From the NCBI GenBank assembly GCA_016710765.1, contig JADJUJ010000002.1, forward strand, positions 248,001 to 312,000: a DNA stretch of 64,000 bases, read 5' to 3'. Source of the stretch: Lewinellaceae bacterium. GTDB lineage: Bacteria; Bacteroidota; Bacteroidia; Chitinophagales; Saprospiraceae. The translations under genes and the position numbers were made by a program. Below are positions 61,736 to 64,000 of the stretch, one piece after another (position 1 is the first letter of the stretch; each line of letters starts with the position of its first letter). The notes below the pieces were generated by a model. That model searched no databases and had not been told where the DNA came from. It saw only the letters and a program-made list of their open reading frames with translations.

Positions 61736-64000
61736 TTACTTCGACTGGATCATCTTGCGCGTTGCGCTGTCGGTTGCCGTTTCTACTTTGTAGTACAACA
61801 TACCTACCGTGTTCAGCACGTTGCGGTCGATCGTGATGGTGTTGTAACCTTTCACGAAGTCGCCCGTTTGCGTGTAGATCGTACGGCCCGTTTCGTCATA
61901 AACGGTCAGCGTAGCCTGCGTTGTTTCTGGCAGGTGGAAGCCAATCATCGTCTTGTTGATGAATGGGTTTGGTGTGTTCTGATACAGTTCGAAGCCTACA
62001 CCTGCGATCGTCGTACCATTGAAGCGGAAGGCTACGTCCAGACGGTTACCGTCCTGGTATGCTTCTGCTTTCGTGATGCGGCTGGATACACCCAACATGC
62101 GGCTCAATTGACCGTCTGCTTTGGCGCGGAACTTCACTGCGAATTCACCCGTTGCCTTGCCGTCGAATGACGTCGTGATGGCATCAGCGAATACACCGAA
62201 GTTGTCCATGCTCATATCCGTTCCTGGTGTCAGGTCTACTACTTCCAGGTTGTTGTAGTTCATCGTGAACTGGTAACCTGCTACTTGCTCGGCAGCCTTG
62301 AAGTTCACTGTGAACTCTTCGCCTGCTTTCACGTCGCGGTCCTGTACATCGAACAACAGGGAACCTGCAGTACGATCGTCGGCGCTCATGAAGGAGTTGG
62401 CAATAGCGGAACCGTTAACGTCACCTACTTTCACCGATACGAAGTCGTCGTCCATCTGGTTGTTCTGGATGGAAGCAATCGTCAGGAACTCAGGGAACTG
62501 AGAAGCGAACGGATTGGTCGGATTGTTGAAAGTGAAGGCTTTGTCTACAAAACGCCAGCTGGTGTTGTTTGGCAGTTCGCTGTAGATACCCAGGATGAGT
62601 TTGCGGAGTTCAACGATGTCAAACGTCGTGATGGAGTTTGATTTGTTGGCGTCAGCAGCGATCATCTTGTATGGGCTGTTCAGTGTTTCCAGACCCAGGA
62701 TGTGCTTGGAAATCAGCACAAGGTCATAGGTGGTTACACCGTTCAGTGGGTTGTCGTCTTTCAGCGGTGTTACGGTTACGTTAGCAGCGATTGGCAGTGC
62801 GTTCGAGAACACATAGTCACCGTTGTTGTCCGTCAGGTCAAACATGCTTACTGGTGGGAAAGCAGGGTGTGAACCGTCGAGTTGAACACTGGCTTCTTCC
62901 AGACCGTTGGCGGCCTCTGTTTTCAGTGCACCGGCTACTGATACGTTGCCGTTCGGGCAGTTGCCCATGTTGTCCTGTACAATTACATAAGTTTCGCAGA
63001 AGTCGGCGTTGCCGGCAGCGTCGATTGCCCAGAGTTGTACGGCCTGTGGTCCGAGTTCGGCACAAGTGAACGTTACACTGGTGATCGGGTTGCCCTGGCC
63101 GTCCACTGGGAACGCACCGGTGCTACCTACTGATTTCTGGATACCAATCTTGATCTGGTTGGCTGGTGTGCAGTTGTCTTCCGTGTACTGGAGGAAGTCA
63201 CTTGCCCACAACTGGATCATACCTGTAGGCATGATGTTCACGCTCAGACCGTTGATACAAACAACAGTTGGCTTCTTGCAATCTTTCACTACGAAAGTGT
63301 ATTCGCAGATCGACTCGTTACCGCAACCGTCCTGTGCAATCCACTTGATCTTGTGGGTGCCGTAAGGAAGTTGTGGAACAACACCCTGCAATACGTTGTC
63401 GTTCAGGTTCGCTGGCTGAGCCAGGTTGTCCCAACGTACGCATGCCGTGCGGGCATTGCCATTGGTTGTCCAGTCGATGTTGAAACGATACTTCTGGTTA
63501 GCAGGTACCGGACGGTTGTCGAACGGTGTGCCACCGAGGTAAGGAATCGTGTTTGGTGCTGGTGGGTTTGTGCTGGAAATTTGTGTTTCCATTACACCGT
63601 CGCCGTTCATGTCCAGGAACAACAGGTAGCGTACGCTAAGGTTAGCGCCACCGCAGCTGTCGGTCAAGGTTACACAAAGATCGGTTGGAGCCTCGCAAAG
63701 GTCGTGGCTGCCGATGGTGTTATCCCAGTAGGCAGCATCATTCCAGAACAATGGATCGTTGGCCGTCAGGTCGCAAATTTCAACCGGGCTGGCTGGGCAG
63801 TTTGCGAAGATTGGCGCCTCGTTGTCGATGATCTTGATGATCTGCTTGTACTTGTAGCAGTTGGCATTAGCGTCCCAGAAGGTCGAGTAGTTCGTAGCCT
63901 GTTGGTCGGTTGGATTGATCTTAACCACCGTTGGGTTCCATGGTGTTGGCGTTCCCAAAGCAGAAACGGTTGGACCTGGAAGGTTCGATGGGTGGTTGCT
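61736..64000 (-). CDS. Large secreted protein with dockerin-like, cohesin-like and T9SS domains, 5' end cut by window edge
   Basis: The open frame continues past the right edge, so the start is missing and the true protein is longer. The visible 750 or so residues begin with extracellular beta-domains (PHYR/HYR-like style, with NCPASPVEICDL, CGNESICEYTFVVKDCKK, AQLWAIDAAGNADFCETY-like patterns). A dockerin-type pair follows (GVTTYDLVLISKHILG and ADANKSNSITTFDIVELRKL), then a cohesin-like domain (FDVQDRDVKAGEEFTVNFKA). It ends in a Por secretion tail (FELYQNTPNPFINKTMIGFH). It is expected outside the cell. Dockerin and cohesin in one chain allow self-binding; that is inference. Confidence 0.8.
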   Translation of the reverse strand, partial: SNHPSNLPGPTVSALGTPTPWNPTVVKINPTDQQATNYSTFWDANANCYKYKQIIKIIDNEAPIFANCPASPVEICDLTANDPLFWNDAAYWDNTIGSHDLCEAPTDLCVTLTDSCGGANLSVRYLLFLDMNGDGVMETQISSTNPPAPNTIPYLGGTPFDNRPVPANQKYRFNIDWTTNGNARTACVRWDNLAQPANLNDNVLQGVVPQLPYGTHKIKWIAQDGCGNESICEYTFVVKDCKKPTVVCINGLSVNIMPTGMIQLWASDFLQYTEDNCTPANQIKIGIQKSVGSTGAFPVDGQGNPITSVTFTCAELGPQAVQLWAIDAAGNADFCETYVIVQDNMGNCPNGNVSVAGALKTEAANGLEEASVQLDGSHPAFPPVSMFDLTDNNGDYVFSNALPIAANVTVTPLKDDNPLNGVTTYDLVLISKHILGLETLNSPYKMIAADANKSNSITTFDIVELRKLILGIYSELPNNTSWRFVDKAFTFNNPTNPFASQFPEFLTIASIQNNQMDDDFVSVKVGDVNGSAIANSFMSADDRTAGSLLFDVQDRDVKAGEEFTVNFKAAEQVAGYQFTMNYNNLEVVDLTPGTDMSMDNFGVFADAITTSFDGKATGEFAVKFRAKADGQLSRMLGVSSRITKAEAYQDGNRLDVAFRFNGTTIAGVGFELYQNTPNPFINKTMIGFHLPETTQATLTVYDETGRTIYTQTGDFVKGYNTITIDRNVLNTVGMLYYKVETATDSATRKMIQSK

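Noticed and set aside
1..64000. CRISPR arrays, tRNA and rRNA genes
   Set aside because: No regularly spaced repeats and no cloverleaf or rRNA-like stretch were seen apart from the tmRNA.

Overview
The window looks like a chromosomal segment of a Bacteroidota bacterium, most likely from the Saprospiraceae side of the phylum. The evidence is several secreted proteins with C-terminal type IX secretion (Por) sorting domains, Lys/Cys lipoprotein signals of the SCKKD type, a CusA/CzcA pump fused to a TolC-like protein, a MerTP fusion, and a tmRNA tag ending in AMAA. The family-level assignment is inference from protein style; no rRNA is present. No tRNA, rRNA or CRISPR array was seen.

Layout. 1-7.4 kb: RluA (cut by the left edge), a RibF-glycosyltransferase fusion, a secreted M28 peptidase and a PorE-like TPR/PD40/SPOR protein. 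7.4-16.6 kb: a membrane TPR protein, a 5'-nucleotidase lipoprotein, acetoacetyl-CoA synthetase, a GIN-domain protein, a 165-bp MITE-like repeat, MnmH, an M61-like peptidase, PspC and a GNAT enzyme. 16.7-23.6 kb: a tail-collar protein, an acyl-CoA carboxylase beta subunit, a methyltransferase, a coiled-coil/HHH plus OmpA pair, a DCC protein and a saccharopine-dehydrogenase-like enzyme. 23.8-24.15 kb: ssrA (tmRNA).

24.13-43.30 kb is a roughly 19-kb genomic island inserted at the 3' end of ssrA. It is bounded by a 17-bp direct repeat, and the apparent original ssrA terminator now lies beyond its far end. The left end carries a tyrosine integrase, an excisionase-like HTH protein, an HUH Rep-like protein and a single-chain type IIL (MmeI-like) restriction-modification enzyme. 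The rest is a heavy-metal module: a small GDCC protein, MerTP, an ArsR/SmtB regulator, a YnfA-type protein, a Cd/Zn P-type ATPase, a secreted peptidylarginine-deiminase-like enzyme, a CzcB adaptor, a CzcA-TolC pump and a Cys/His-rich exported protein.

43.4-64 kb is ordinary chromosome: an Asp-box protein, a CotH-family T9SS protein, DUF58, PPK2, two paralogous lipoproteins around an Hsp15-like gene, SCP2, a glycerophosphodiesterase, a LolC/E-like permease, TyrS, CTP synthase, a nested pair of MITE-like repeats, LipB, a lipoprotein MsrB, and a large cohesin/dockerin/T9SS protein cut by the right edge.

A general caution applies. About a dozen otherwise well-conserved genes are broken by single-base shifts, most often in short homopolymers. 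This fits under-called homopolymers in the assembly better than real decay, so split genes below are described as one gene in two reading frames.
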